Origin: Chrysomallon squamiferum
Lineage: Eukaryota > Mollusca > Gastropoda > Neomphalida > Peltospiridae
Assembly: GCA_012295275.1 (NCBI GenBank)
Contig: CM022678.1
Coordinates: 1,022,501 to 1,086,500 of the forward strand
Length of the DNA: 64,000 bases
Direction: 5' to 3'
Positions 40,000 through 51,690 of this stretch are shown piece after piece. Each line of letters begins with the position of its first letter. The stretch's first letter is position 1. The notes under the pieces are model-generated. The model worked only from the letters and a program-made list of their open reading frames with translations. It had not been told where the DNA came from and made no database searches. The position numbers and the translations under genes are program-made.

Positions 40000-41023
40000 T
40001 TAGTTGACAAAGTGTTATCTCGGGTTGTACATTATAACATGTATGGATGGCCAGAAGAGTCTTCTATTTCACCTGAGCTGTTACCTTATTTCAGAGTGAA
40101 AGATGAATTAACCGTGGAGGAACACTGTCTTCTCAGAGGAATGCGAGTGATTATTCCCGATAAATATCGAACAGATATTCTGTATTATCTTCATGAAAAT
40201 CAAATAGGAATTGTGCGTATGAAAATCTTTGGCTAGATTGGATTTGACCCACCAAACCATGGCAAACAATACATGTTGATTTTGCTGGACCATTCATGAA
40301 AGAAATGTTCATGATTGTGATGGATGCACATTCTAAATGGATCAAAGTTTTCGAATGTCCAGTACCAGAGCAACGCATACAGTAGAGACATTGAGAAATC
40401 TCTTCAAAGTTATGGAACGCCAGAGCAGTTGATTTCTGATAATGGACCTCAGTTTGTTGCAGAGGAATTTGAAACATTTCTTAAGAAAAATGAAGTGAAA
40501 CACATCAAATCAGCTCCATACCATCCAAGTTCAAATGGCGAGGCAGAAAGAGCTGTTCGTACTTTCAAAACTGCAATGAAAACAGTTGAATCACGAACCA
40601 TGAACCAGAAGATTTCATCATTCTTGTTTGCGTATCGGAACAAAATGTAGTCCATCAGAATTGTTTCTTGGCAGACGTGTTCGAACGAGATTGGATATCT
40701 TGCGTCCAAGTTCGGAGAACTCTGTTAAAAAGAGAACTATTCCAAAAGCAAATAAAACACGGGTGTTCAGTGTTGGAGATTCAGTACAAGTGAAGAACTA
40801 CAGAAGATCTGACAAATGGTTGAGTGGAAAAGTATTGTGTCAGCTAGGGCCTGTTACCCACAGAGTGAAAGTTGGAGATTTTGTGTGTAAAAGACATGTG
40901 GATCAACTTCGTAAATGTGCGTATTCTGAGGATAATAGTATCACTTTCCCAGAACTGTCTGCAGTTGGTACTCAGTCTGAAATGGAATTTGTTGAACCAA
41001 TGGACATACTTGATAAACTGTAA
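40000..41023 (+). pseudogene. Gypsy integrase, copy A, broken
   Basis: The N-terminal zinc-finger region has an internal deletion, as in copy B. The catalytic part is recognisable: 'ISDNGPQFVAEEFETF' holds the second Asp and 'HPSSNGEAERAV' the Glu. A frame break follows near 40645. The C-terminal part has 'FSVGDSVQVKNYRRSDKW', an integrase C-terminal (GPY/F-like) region. Private indels lie near 39995, 40222, 40351 and 40409. Confidence 0.85.
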
Positions 41024-41192
41024 TTGAAATATTATGGTGTCCAATGAAAAAAAAAAAAAAAAAATTTTTATTTGTTTTAAGTTCAAAGTTCAGTTGTTTA
41101 ATTATTACTAATTAGTAAAGCACACAAATTTATTTTAGAATTTTAGATATAAGATAATTTGTGGGTAAATTGAAAATTTTGAGGGGAGGAAG

Positions 41193-41378
41193 TGTTGTAT
41201 CTAAATGGTGTTAGGGTTAACATTGTTACAGTTTACAATGTTTAGGGGAACCGGAATAAGACAGTATTATATGACGTCACCGGGAGCGTGCGTTAGTTCT
41301 TGTTCGTAGCCATTTTAGAAACAAATAAATTGTTTGGAAACTGAAATGAACTTTATGTTTTAATGTTAAAACATAACA
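41193..41378 (+). repeat. 3' LTR of gypsy copy A (186 bp)
   Basis: It starts TGTTG and ends AACA, just after a purine-rich tract 'gaggggaggaag' (41181-41192). It is base-for-base close to 52872-53057. It contains 'tgacgtcaccggg', a CRE-like site. Confidence 0.85.
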
Positions 41379-41477
41379 GTTACGTGACTGACATGCAGAT
41401 ATTTCATGCTTAATCTAGTCTATGTACTTCTAAGTGCAGTTCGTTCTAGGTCACGTGTTTATTTCTATATACCAATT

Positions 41478-41514
<37 letters not shown>

Positions 41515-41560
41515 CAAATTGGGAAGTGGAAAGAGGAAGAAATAAGACAAAATAACTCGA

Positions 41561-41591
<31 letters not shown>

Positions 41592-42155
41592 CATAATAAT
41601 AATTATAATGATAATATAATTTTTTCTTTCCATAATAAGAGTCAAACCTGTTATATAATTTAAAATAAAAAAATTACACTGTGTACAAAAAACAACACAC
41701 ACCCTCAAACACTAAAAGAATGGTAATTAGAAGCGAGATGACATGAATTGTTTATATTTCCTTTTACTATTGACAATTTCAGTTAATAAACAAAAATTGT
41801 GTTAATATGCTAATCAGGGCTAATGATTTTCTCCATGGTGCTTCGGCTACATCTGTGATAGTTTTAATGTATGTTGATGAGTAAATGTTAGCGAGTATTA
41901 GAAAAATCCTAGATGTGGTGTGTAAGTCGCGGCATAAATTCATAATCAAAAAGAAAACAAAAGAAAAAACGCTTTCTTTGTAATAAACTATAAAGCACAC
42001 AAGCCACTCAAACAACTGAAAAATGATAATTAGAAGGGACATAACAGAAATCTTTCCACAATGGCATCATTTGTATTTGCTTTTGCAACCGATAATTTCA
42101 ATTAATAAACAGGAACTTTCTTAATTTCCTCATCAAGAATAGCAAATTTATTATT

Positions 42156-42187
<32 letters not shown>

Positions 42188-43432
42188 TTATGATTATTAT
42201 TATTATTATTATTCACTTCTTCGGAACACAAGTCTGACTTTTACGATATAAGTTTTAGCAATGTTAATGATATATACAGATAACAAACTATTTTTAAAAA
42301 AAAATCAGTAAATAAATAAATCATCACACTTGTACATCAACACAAAAAAATCAATTAAACCATTTATTATTATAACTGGCAAAATTTCATTTTCTATAAT
42401 AAAATAATGAACATTTGCAAAACAATAAAGTTAGTTTTTCCCTAATTCGTATCTACATTACAGTATATGATAATTATAGACACATATAATACGATGTTAC
42501 ACAAAAATGAAAAAAGAAGAATCACATTCGCAATTCAACACTAAAACGTTCCATTAAATCGATTTATAATAAAATAATAAAGACTTGTAAAACAGTAGTC
42601 TGTTCTTTGCTAATTCATTTCTACATGACAAAACTCATGTTAAATATTTCAAGTACATGTCTAGATCACGTGACAATGATCTGATCTTAAACTAACGTGA
42701 CATTGACTAGTGAGCTTGTTTATTTTAAAATCTAACGACAAAGAAAGCTGAGTATTAATAATAAACTTTTCATTCTTAAACACTTACCAAGTCAGTAGAT
42801 ATTGTACTATTTATTTTTGATTTAATTTCTTAATTCATCGCATTATTGTAATTTAATAAATAATTTCATTTAATGAAAACAAGAAATTTAACAATAAGCT
42901 AACTTGAATATTTCGTTACCACTTGTCAAAAAATTATTTTAACAAAAAGATACTCTATGTTAAACAGTTAAAACAAATAATAATAATAACAATAATAATT
43001 ATAATTATAAAAAAAAACCCAGATAAAACAAAAAGATAAATATCATGAACAAAATCAACTAATGAATATAACTGTAATAAGGAGTATCCACTGTAGCCAT
43101 TTTAAATTTCAGCTCAGTTTTAGATTATAATTGAATCAAATCAGAATATAGAAATTAACCTGTTACTTTATTAACGCTGAAGATATTTTTGACCAATGAT
43201 TTCTCATAATTATTCTACCTTTTTTGCAATTCCCGAATTTAGTGAAATAGACCTGTATCAGTATTTGAGGAAACTGATTTATTTCAATTTTCTCTTAATA
43301 AAGAAAGAGTTATTCCGTAGACATGTTATTCCTCCATCGCCTATTTCATAAGACAACTGAACAAAGTGTACTTCGTCAACAGCGGTTTTACTTAGACACC
43401 GCTTCCGTTATTGGAGGATTTTTTCTTTCGTC

Positions 43433-43496
<64 letters not shown>

Positions 43497-44888
43497 ATGA
43501 AGAAAAAAGGAAAAGAAATAAAAAAATAAAATAAAAAATTAAATTAAATTTTAAACAAAATGGTGGCACGTAATTTAAGATTATATTGACACTTTCGGAG
43601 AAGCGCCTGTCCGGAAAATGCAAATATCCTGAAAATCGTGAATGCAAACATGAAACCTAAAATTAACGGAAATACAAAATTTCATTACAGATAGCAGCTA
43701 CATAATACAGTAACAAAGTAATGTAGTAGCAATGTACAGACATAATAACAATGTAAACAAATGTCATACACTACATGAAAAGAAAATTGTAGAATAGGTT
43801 GGGTGAAGTTTGCAAGGTAAGGATAGTGATGGGTACAGTTTTAACTTGATGGAAAGTGCGAGGAGACAACGTTACTGTCATCGTGGGTTACGGAAATAAT
43901 GGCACTCGGAAGAAATGGCACTGTGCAGATTTGGAAAAAATGGCACCTGAAAAATACTTTTTATTGCTTATTGGCGTTTAGTTATTGGTAGTAGTTAAAG
44001 TCATCTTTATAGTGCATGAATAATATTTGAGAAAATTATTTAATGTGAGATGTTCATAATTAAACGTCAGTCAAAACAAATGTAAACCAAAGCTAACCCC
44101 TCTCTCTATATATAAATATATATCGAAAACAAAAATAAAATAAACATTTTAAATTTGCTTCTTTTTCACATTCATAAGAATCTTTCGAAAGTAATTAAAC
44201 AAACTACCTCGCATCTACAAAATTCACATTCTATTATTATTTGATGATAATAAAAATACATAAATAAATGAAGAAAGAACAACAACAATAACATTCAATA
44301 ACAAAATAGCTCTTGAAAGCAAAGAAATATCACGAAAACCAAAAGAAACAATATATTTATACAAAATAATCATTCAGTGTAATTTAAAGACCAATACATT
44401 CCACAAAATAATTTTAATAAAAAATTAGAGTTTCACCTCGACTGTTTTTAATATTTACATCAACATCTTTTTTAATCAGTGCAGTCACAATTTCTGGCTG
44501 CTATGTGTAACAGAACTGTTGTCATTGTCTGTTAAATCAGGATCAGCTCCTTGTTTTAGTAAATATAATGGTATTTCTGGTATAATATAGAATACGGCTA
44601 CAAAAATAGTTTTACCTTCACTGTTAACTACGATTATTTCAACCACCCCGCTTTTTGTTACTTTTTTCATCATATTTGTTAATTTGTGATGTCATGTGCA
44701 ATGTTGAATTGTTTTGTTTAACAGTTATATCAGTATCAGCTCCATTTTCCAGTAACAACAAAGCTACTGCCTTTCTGTGTGTCACTGCTTTTACAGCTTC
44801 CTGAAGTGGAGTTTTTCTCTCAATGTTTACTGCATTAACATCAGCATTTTTCTCTATCAGTGATTTTATCATATCTAAGTCACCACGC
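41379..44888. repeat. Flank of gypsy copy A, duplicated at 53058-56577
   Basis: About 3.5 kb, near-identical to 53058-56577, with a CA tract (41485-41513), AAT tracts, a TAC tract (about 42159-42186), an ATT tract (43433-43495) and AT-rich DNA. No gene is seen apart from the ankyrin fragment at its right end. Its first 100 bases also resemble 59877-59975, which lacks the retrotransposon. Confidence 0.9.
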
Positions 44889-44890
44889 AT
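44430..44890 (-). pseudogene. Ankyrin fragment of a receptor paralogue, copy A
   Basis: The minus strand reads 'RGDLDMIKSLIEKNADVNAV', then 'AVALLLLENGADTDIT', with a stop near 44639, then 'EIPLYLLKQGADPDLTDNDN' and 'VDVNIKNSRGETL'. These correspond in order to the start of the ankyrin region of genes 1 and 2 (18480-18000). The NTPase part is missing: the block ends at 44888, where unrelated sequence begins. Confidence 0.85.
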
Positions 44891-46060
44891 TGGATGTAAT
44901 AGCAGTGTTTCAAACACAGAACAAATTCGTAGTCTATCTGAACAGTATTACTGAATAGAGCAATGTATGTTTTAACAAATGTGTTTAATACTGTTAACTA
45001 ATTACACATAGATACACTGACTGATGACCTCAACATTATTTTACAACATTCAAACAAATAAAAGCCAATATAAGAATAATAATAACTGTCATGAGGAAAC
45101 AATAATTAGTGTGTGTTTTTTATTTAGTTATTTATTTATTTTTTATTTTTGCTGCTTTCAGCTGTCAGACAGTACTTAAACCTCTTTAAATTGTATATTT
45201 ATTATCAATGTAAATAAAAAAGTGTTAGTTTAGAAATAGTAAAATAGTTAACATTATATTGATGTATAGGGTATTGATAAAGATATAAACAAATTTTCAT
45301 ACTCCCTGACGAAGAATCATATATCGTGTTAAAAAAAAATTCTAAAACAACTCTCGTTAAATCTCTAACGGTTGACCTGCAAAAATGTAATCATTATCAC
45401 AAAGCATATAGAGTATGTTTTCTGAACTGCACTATTAAATTACATAAACCTAGTAATTATCAAAACAGTTTTAATAAGTTATATTCTTAGTCAACCCTAA
45501 TATCAACCTATTCTATATAAACAATGTAAATGTACATATCATAAGAATAATTTTACTAAATTAAGTAGAACAAACAATGAGAAATTGTTTCAACAATTTA
45601 TATTTACATATTTATTAACACTAATACTAAATTAAGTTAAATAAACAATGAAAATGTATAGAATAGTTTCATAAAGATATATTCTTAGTTTTGTCAATAC
45701 TAACACTAAATTGTAATATTAACAATGCTAATGATAGATAACATCAGAATAGTTTCAGTAAGCATATTTTTAGTTTTCTCAACACCACCACTAAATTGTA
45801 ATCTATAAATAAGGAAAATATACAGAATAGTTTCAGTAAGACATATTCTTGATTTTCTCAATACTAACACTAAATTATAATATAAACAATACAAATGTAT
45901 AGATAATATCAAAATAGTTTCAGTAAGCATATTTTTAGTTTTCTCAACACTACCACTAAATTGTAATATATAAATAAGAAAAATATACAGAATAGTTTCA
46001 GTATGTTATAACACTCAGTTTTCTCAATATCTATACTAAATTGTTATACAAAAACTATCA
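44889..46060. repeat. AT-rich DNA with a tandem repeat of about 82 bp (dimer about 165)
   Basis: The phrase 'aatagtttcagtaag' or variants starts at 45662, 45748, 45826, 45913 and 45991, at alternating spacings of 86-87 and 78. This makes a dimeric repeat of about 165 bp, and weaker copies reach back to about 45460. No gene is seen. Confidence 0.75.
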
Positions 46061-46069
46061 ATGAAAACT

Positions 46070-46350
46070 TACCAATATGCACCCATGTTTGTTTTTTCCA
46101 AACTGCAGAATGTTCGTGCATCAGATATGAATATTTACCTCCACTGTATTCAACAGCTGAGTCATTCACAGTAAATTTGACAAGAAGGAGAACGTCAGAA
46201 GAACAAATATGGCAGACAAAAGGAATGATACAGAAGTGATGTCCACAAAATTTATTCACTCACTGTCATTGCCCACCTCTAAAACAACACTTTAACAATT
46301 CTGTCTTGGCCAGGTATAAGTCCCAGTTTCGTCTCCGACGTTGTTGGCAG
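46070..46350 (-). other. Possible exon with Ig-like end and membrane segment
   Basis: The minus strand has an acceptor-like 'atttacag' near 46358 and a good donor 'gtaagttt' at about 46070. One frame reads 'ANNVGDETGTYTWPRQN', then 'SVVLEVGNDSE', then a hydrophobic stretch 'SVSFLLSAIFVLLTFSFL', with stops between. This recalls the last strands of an Ig domain followed by a transmembrane segment. Another frame is open for 71 codons. The evidence is weak; it may be a decayed exon. Confidence 0.3.
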
Positions 46351-46470
46351 CTTTATAAAGATCTGTAAATATTAAAGTATTCAACCATTAAAACCTTTAC
46401 ATGATGTTATTTTTTTACAAATAATTTCTTTATGTAATTAAAAGATGATTTGTTGAACATTAAATATCCA

Positions 46471-46529
<59 letters not shown>

Positions 46530-47370
46530 TCTCCTTCTTCTTCTTCCACTCAATAACCTTTGATGTCAAAGCGTTGTTTGGTCCAGCTCTGTAGTAAACA
46601 AGTTGTTAGTTAATTCTGAACAAATTACATAAAGACAATGTTTTTAATTCTCACTACGCCGTTAACATGGCTGAATCAGTTTCCGTTTCGTTTGGTCTCG
46701 TCTCATATGCAATCTTTTCAATTAACAAAAAGACTTTACAATTAACGGAAAGACTGTTCACATACATTTCCTTATTTAATGGATAGTCGTCGAAGTCGTT
46801 ATGGCCCGCGAAATCAACAACTTGTGTAAATGATCTTAAAATTGTGTCTACTTAGCGGGACAAGCTGAAATGTACCAGTAAGGATCTGTCGATGTCCCGG
46901 GACTCATTAATTGACGTTTTACCTGGTTGACCGTGTGCGCAGTCAAAAAGTAACAACGAGACGATACTGTACAGCAAATTAAGTTACATATTTATCAAGA
47001 TTCCTTTAATCTTTTTTTTTTTTTTTTTTTTTTTTTTTGGATGACACAAGATTGTTTATGTTAAAAGTAGATGGTCTTGTATACAAATATTTCTTTAAAT
47101 ATCATTATAAAATAAACATTTTGATGAAAATGGAATTCATCTTCAATGCCTCTAATGTCACACACACGCATACACACACACACACATGCACACGTACACA
47201 CACACTCACTCTCAAACCAACAACAACCCCCCACACACACACCAATGGGTCCACTAAGAAGGTTCGATCCTATGTGTCAAGTTACCCACCATAAAGGCTC
47301 TACCGATTCATGTCGCTGGTTACGTTAATGGTATTACAGTACTAGTAAATAAATAAATAAATAAATAAAT
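46351..47370. other. No recognised gene; simple repeats
   Basis: TCTA tract (46474-46530), a poly-T run (about 47011-47038), a CA-rich tract (47160-47245) and an AAAT tract (47346-47374). Nothing coding is recognised. Confidence 0.6.
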
Positions 47371-47960
47371 AAATGTTCCATCTGATAATACAACATCAGT
47401 ATCACACAACAACTCCAAGTTCTTGTCAGTTGTGAAGATCAGTATTGTCTCCTCCTTCAACTCTGTGTAGAAAAGGATATCCTCCCTTGGTGCGGGTCCT
47501 CTCTCCTTCTAAATTGATATCCTGTCTTGTCTGGAGTAGTCGGGATAGGGTGCTATGTCATTGTGAGTATAGTATCGTCTTAATGGCACTAAAATGTGGA
47601 ATCTCGGCTGACAAACCGTTAGGAACAAAGTGGTGTTTTTTCCTGAGATTGGAAATTTGATCGGAGTAAATCTTAGGAACTGGCGTTGTTTCCATTTTAG
47701 CTCGGTCCATGACTTTCGCCTTAAACACATCACCACGCTTAACAAATTACAGCGATGCATGGTTGTGCTGTATATGGTCTGCCATCTGGAGTATGTTGTC
47801 CACAGTCACAACGTAGTCTCTGCATTTCCTCTCCACACTTTCTATTCACTCGAAATTTGTGTTGGTTGTAATACAAATGTCGTCCGCCAATTAATGTGTC
47901 GATAAAAGTCACTCTAACTTGTGCACCTAGCATAATGTTAAACGTGAAATAGTTTTTCAT
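47371..47960 (-). pseudogene. MULE-type transposase relic with FLYWCH-like finger
   Basis: The minus strand reads first 'IGGRHLYYNQHKFRVNRKC' and 'MQRLRCDCGQHTPDGRPYT', resembling a FLYWCH zinc finger with its Trp-Arg-Cys part altered. Next, in another frame, come 'AKMETTPVPKIYSDQISNLR' and 'DINLEGERTRTKGG', then 'ILIFTTDKNLELLCDTDVVL' and 'SDGTF', which match the region just before and at the first catalytic Asp of animal MULE transposases. Stops and frame changes are present and the catalytic core is missing beyond 47371. Less AT-rich than its neighbours. Confidence 0.68.
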
Positions 47961-48658
47961 TTTGATATGAAACTTTATATAGATTAAACCCTAAAAGAAC
48001 CAGTGTACAAGTGCCTGCTCAGTATAAGAGAAAGATAAATTTACAACCCAAAACAGTAAATTGGTAGAGCATAATACGAGCAAATAAACAATAAACAAAA
48101 ACACACAGGTACATACTCAGTTAGTGATAGCCTATTTACAAATTCTATCCAGGAGAGTAATCACATAATATTCTACTTCAGGGTTCTCATCTCGTTGTTA
48201 ACAAAAGAGGTGCCTCGTAACTGCAGCTCAGAATTTACAAACAATTAGATATGTCTACATCCTGGGACTTTTATTATTCTACGTCCCGGTCCTAAACAAA
48301 ATAGATTTGTCGACTTCCCGGGCCGACACCGTCGAAGTCTAGCGAGAAATCGTATTTTCATTATTTTGCTGGAGACTGACGTAGCATCATTCGCTCGCTC
48401 GTCAATCAACGGTAAATGTTCTGGGATCTGTGAACCTTTACTCTAAAAATATAGTGAAGACATAAAATGATTCCTGAACTCTGACTTCAGATAAACCAAC
48501 ATGGAATTTCTTTCAGTAGTTTTTCTTCAACTTTCACTTTATAGAATAAAAGATCATAAATCTTTAAACAACTCGGTCTTTTGTTTGCATACATCATCAT
48601 CATCATTATATTACTTTCAGTTAACTCTTTAGAGGATTCGAGTTCACACCGCCTGAAG
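47961..48658. other. No recognised gene
   Basis: Non-coding by eye. 'gtcccggtcctaaacaaaatagatttgtcgacttcccggg' near 48283-48322 and 46893-46902 share a 'tcccggg' phrase, but no clear repeat could be drawn. Confidence 0.4.
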
Positions 48659-48807
48659 TCCGAATTTGCTATGTTATGTCATGGCTTAGAACATGACCTT
48701 ACTAATATATATCTCTGTGTGTGTGTGTGTGTGTGTGTGCGGTTATACACAGATATAGATATTACTAAAGTCATGTTCTTTAGCCATGATATAACAATAG
48801 TAAATTT
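48659..48807. repeat. Long inverted repeat around a GT tract
   Basis: Left arm about 48659-48718 and right arm about 48748-48807 pair over roughly 58 bases with few mismatches; for example 'tcatggcttagaacatgac' pairs with 'gtcatgttctttagccatga'. The loop is a GT tract plus 'cggttatac'. It would fold into one long hairpin. Candidates are a MITE-like element or a precursor of small RNA; no target-site duplication was proven. Confidence 0.85.
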
Positions 48808-48904
48808 AAATATATACAGCATGTTCTACATTCAGCAAGCCAAGGCAGACATTCTTTGTTAACTTGTTTCATTTCCTGTCACAGCTCACATTACATTTAA
48901 TATA

Positions 48905-49017
48905 CATTATATGACGTCACCGGGAGTGTGCGTTAGTTCTTGTTCGTAGACATTTTTGAAACAAATAAATATTTGGAAACTGAAATGAACTTTATGTTTT
49001 AATGATAAAACATAACA
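48905..49017 (+). repeat. Truncated 5' LTR of gypsy copy B
   Basis: Matches the last about 113 bases of the 3' LTR (from 'attatatgacgtcaccgggag' to 'aaacataaca'), with about six differences. The first about 73 bases of the LTR are missing. The number of differences suggests an old insertion. Confidence 0.85.
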
Positions 49018-49019
49018 GC

Positions 49020-49035
49020 TGGCGACGAGGATGGG
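49020..49035 (+). other. Primer-binding-site-like sequence
   Basis: 'tggcgacgaggatggg' begins two bases after the 5' LTR, where retroelements place the tRNA primer site. The same type of 'TGGCGACGAG' start is common in gypsy-like animal elements. The primer tRNA was not identified. Confidence 0.65.
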
Positions 49036-49080
49036 ATAACACTTGTTCAACTGTTTCCTGAAATTAACTGTTTATGAAAT

Positions 49081-49560
49081 ATGGCTACCTACGGTAAAGT
49101 TGAAGAGTTTGATCTAGAAAGTTCCGATTGGGATGAATACATCGAACGTTTGGAACAGTATCAGTTGCCGAATGAATGTAAGTGAATTTTTGGCTGAATT
49201 AAGAAAACTGGCAGAACATTGTGAATTTGGTGCATTTTTGACTGAAGCATTAAGAGACATTTTGGTCTGTGGTCTGTCTGAAAAGTCAGTACAGAAAAAA
49301 ATTCTCTCTGAACATGACTTATCACTGAGGAAAGCCTTGCAAATAGCTGTTAGTATGGAAATGGCAGCTAGATAAACTGACAAGGTGAAAATAGGAATTA
49401 AGTCAGAAACAGAAAAGTTCCACAAAGTTTCTGTCATTGAATGCTTCCAGTGAAACTAATCATCATCCTGATGCATGTTTTTACAAAAAGGCAAACTGTT
49501 ATAACTGTAATGAAACAGGACATTTTAGTAGAAAATGTCGAAATCAAAAGAAAAAAATAG
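49081..49560 (+). pseudogene. Gag remains with CCHC zinc knuckle
   Basis: It starts at an ATG, 'MATYGKVEEFDLES', and breaks near 49180. There several hundred bases of the usual gag seem to be missing, since the following frame resumes late in the domain ('FLAELRKLAEHCEFG', 'ALRDILVCGLSEKSVQKKIL'). A zinc knuckle C-x2-C-x4-H-x4-C ('CYNCNETGHFSRKC') lies near 49500-49541. It would have packaged the element RNA. Confidence 0.85.
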
Positions 49561-50230
49561 AAAGACAGGAAAGCAAACAGATGGAAAAAGGAAAAAAAAC
49601 AAATTTCCAAAGTTGAAAAAGAAAAATTCTAAACTTCATGTTCTGAATCAAGATTCTGATAGGGACCTTACGGAATCACAAAGTGGTACCAGTGATTCGG
49701 AAATTGAAAATGCTGAATCTGAAACAGGTTTAAAAATTCATGAAGAATCTGGAAGTAACACAACTGAATCAGAAATTATAAAAGCTGTTCTAGAAAATAA
49801 AGAGGTTGCATTGGAAAGAAATGACAGTGATTTTGAACAGTCAATTTTCACAGTGAAATCTACGAAAGCGAAAGAAATTCAAATTTCATTGGAACTCAGT
49901 GGTGTGCCATTCAAAGTGGAAGTAGATACAGGTCTTCTGTGTTGATGATTTCTAATAAGAGTTATCAGGAAAGATTGAAGAAAACAGTACCATTGAAATC
50001 AACATCGATTGTGTTGAAAACATACAGATGAAGTGGTGCCAGTCCTGGGGCAAATTGAGGTGATTGTTAAACATGGAAAGCAGAAAAAACTGTTACCTTT
50101 AATTGTGGTGAAAGGAAATGGACCAACTTTGTTTGGACGGAATTGGTTCCAAAACATTCAGTTGGACTGGAACCGTATTAAGATTATGAAAGCCTGTGGA
50201 AACCCTGAAAATTTGTTCAGTAGATATTAA
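49535..50230 (+). pseudogene. Gag-pro linker and aspartic protease remains
   Basis: A Lys- and Glu/Ser-rich linker (49535-49840) leads to the retroviral-type protease: 'LSGVPFKVEVDTG' holds the catalytic D-T-G. The frame stops right after it (49943-49945). 'LPLIVVKGNGPTLFGRNWF', the usual end of the domain, is in another frame at about 50102-50158. No active protease can be made. Confidence 0.82.
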
Positions 50231-50245
50231 ATTTTTTCATATGAG

Positions 50246-51681
50246 TTGGGAACAGTAAATGACATAAGAGCTCATCTGAAAGTGAAACAGGATGCTACTC
50301 CAAAGTTTTTCAAGGCTAGACCAGTACCTTATGCTTTGAAGGAAAAGATAGCTGATGAACTTCACAGACTTGATGCAGAAGGAATAGTAGAAAAGGTGGA
50401 TTTTTCTGAATGGGCTTCTCCTATTGTACCTGTTTTAAAAACTGACAGTACCATTTGCATTTGTGGTGATTACAAGATTACCATAAATCCTGTGTTGGAA
50501 GTGCCCGAGTACCCTTTGCCCACTGCAGAAGACATTTTCAGCAAACTCAATGGAGGACAAAAGTTCTCCAAACTGGATTTGTCACATGGATACCAGCAAG
50601 TGTTGCTTGATGAAGAGTCGAGGAACTATGTCACAATCAGTACTCACCTTGGACTTTATCGCTATACAAGGTTGCCATTTGGAGTTGCTGCAGCGCCTGC
50701 TATTTTTCAACAAACTATTCACAAAGTGCTTCAAGGGCTAAAAGGTGTAGGTTTTATTTTTGATGACATCATAGTCACTGGAAAGGATGACACCGAACAC
50801 TTGAAACATTTGAAAAACACTTTGAAACGCCTAGAAAAATATGGAATTCAACCGAAAAGGTCCAAATGTGCATTGATGAAAGATGAAGTTGAGTACTTTG
50901 CATTTATTGTGAACAAAAATGGGATTCAACCTTTGAAAGAAAAGTTGAAGCTATTCTGAAAGTGCCTGAACATAAGAACAAGAGTGAGTTGCAATCTTGG
51001 TTAGGTATTGTGAATTATTATCGCAAGTTTGTACCCAACACGTCAACAGTGGTGGCACTGCTAACAGCGTTGTTAACCAAAGACTCGGAGTGGAAATGGA
51101 GTGATGATTGTCACCAAGCATTTTTCAAAGTGGGAAAACTGTTAGCATCATCTAAAATTCTTGTCCACTATGACCCGATGAAACCAGTAATGTTGGCAGT
51201 AGATGCATCTGCGCATGGTCTTGGAGTGGTAATATCACATGGAAATGAAGGATCAGATAGGCCAATAGCATACGCTTCTAGAACTCTGACATCAGCAGAA
51301 CGCAAGTATTCCCAGATTGAGAAAGAAGCATTGGCAATAATTTTTGGAATACACAAGTTCCATCAGTACCTGTATGGTAGAAGATTTACTTTGTTCACAG
51401 ATCATAAACCACTGACAATGATTTTTGGACATAAAAAGAATATTCCTGTTCTGACAGCCTGTCGACTACAGCGTTGGGCTATTCAGTTAGCTGGATATCA
51501 GTTTGACATTAAGAACAGAAAAACTACCAAAAATGGAAATGCTGATGCGTTGTCCCGACTACTACTTCTGCAAACTGAAGAAATTTCTGAAAATGTGTTT
51601 TGGCATGAAGACAAGCAAGCAATGAGAAATCAAGTCAATGGATTACCTATCACTGCAAGAAATATTGCGAAAGCAACTTAA
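50246..51681 (+). pseudogene. Gypsy RT and RNase H, copy B
   Basis: One frame (50246-50959) covers the RT, with '[17 protein letters not shown]', '[14 protein letters not shown]' and the catalytic 'FIFDDIIVTG', where the usual Tyr/Leu before the Asp pair is Ile-Phe. A single-base break near 50943 separates the tether and RNase H (50962-51681: 'MLAVDASAHGLGVVIS', 'RKYSQIEKEALAIIF', 'LFTDHKPLTMIF'). The frame stops at 51679-51681, where the integrase should continue. Confidence 0.9.
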
Positions 51682-51690
51682 GTTGACAAA

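Larger units (their letters stand above)
37953..41378 (+). mobile_element. Defective Ty3/gypsy element, copy A (5' truncated)
   Basis: It begins mid-gag/protease linker with 'ctgaatcaagattctgatag' and runs through protease, RT, RNase H and integrase remains to a 186-bp 3' LTR (41193-41378). There is no 5' LTR, PBS or gag start. It is collinear with copy B (49640-53057), sharing its lesions, and has extra one- or two-base changes. It came from segmental duplication with its flanks, not from a separate insertion. Confidence 0.92.

Noticed and set aside
47262-47275. tRNA B-box-like phrase 'ggttcgatcct'
   Set aside because: No A box or cloverleaf at the proper distance; upstream is a CA tract.
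49114-49437. Minus-strand 107-codon frame over gag
   Set aside because: Antisense of gag; no motif.
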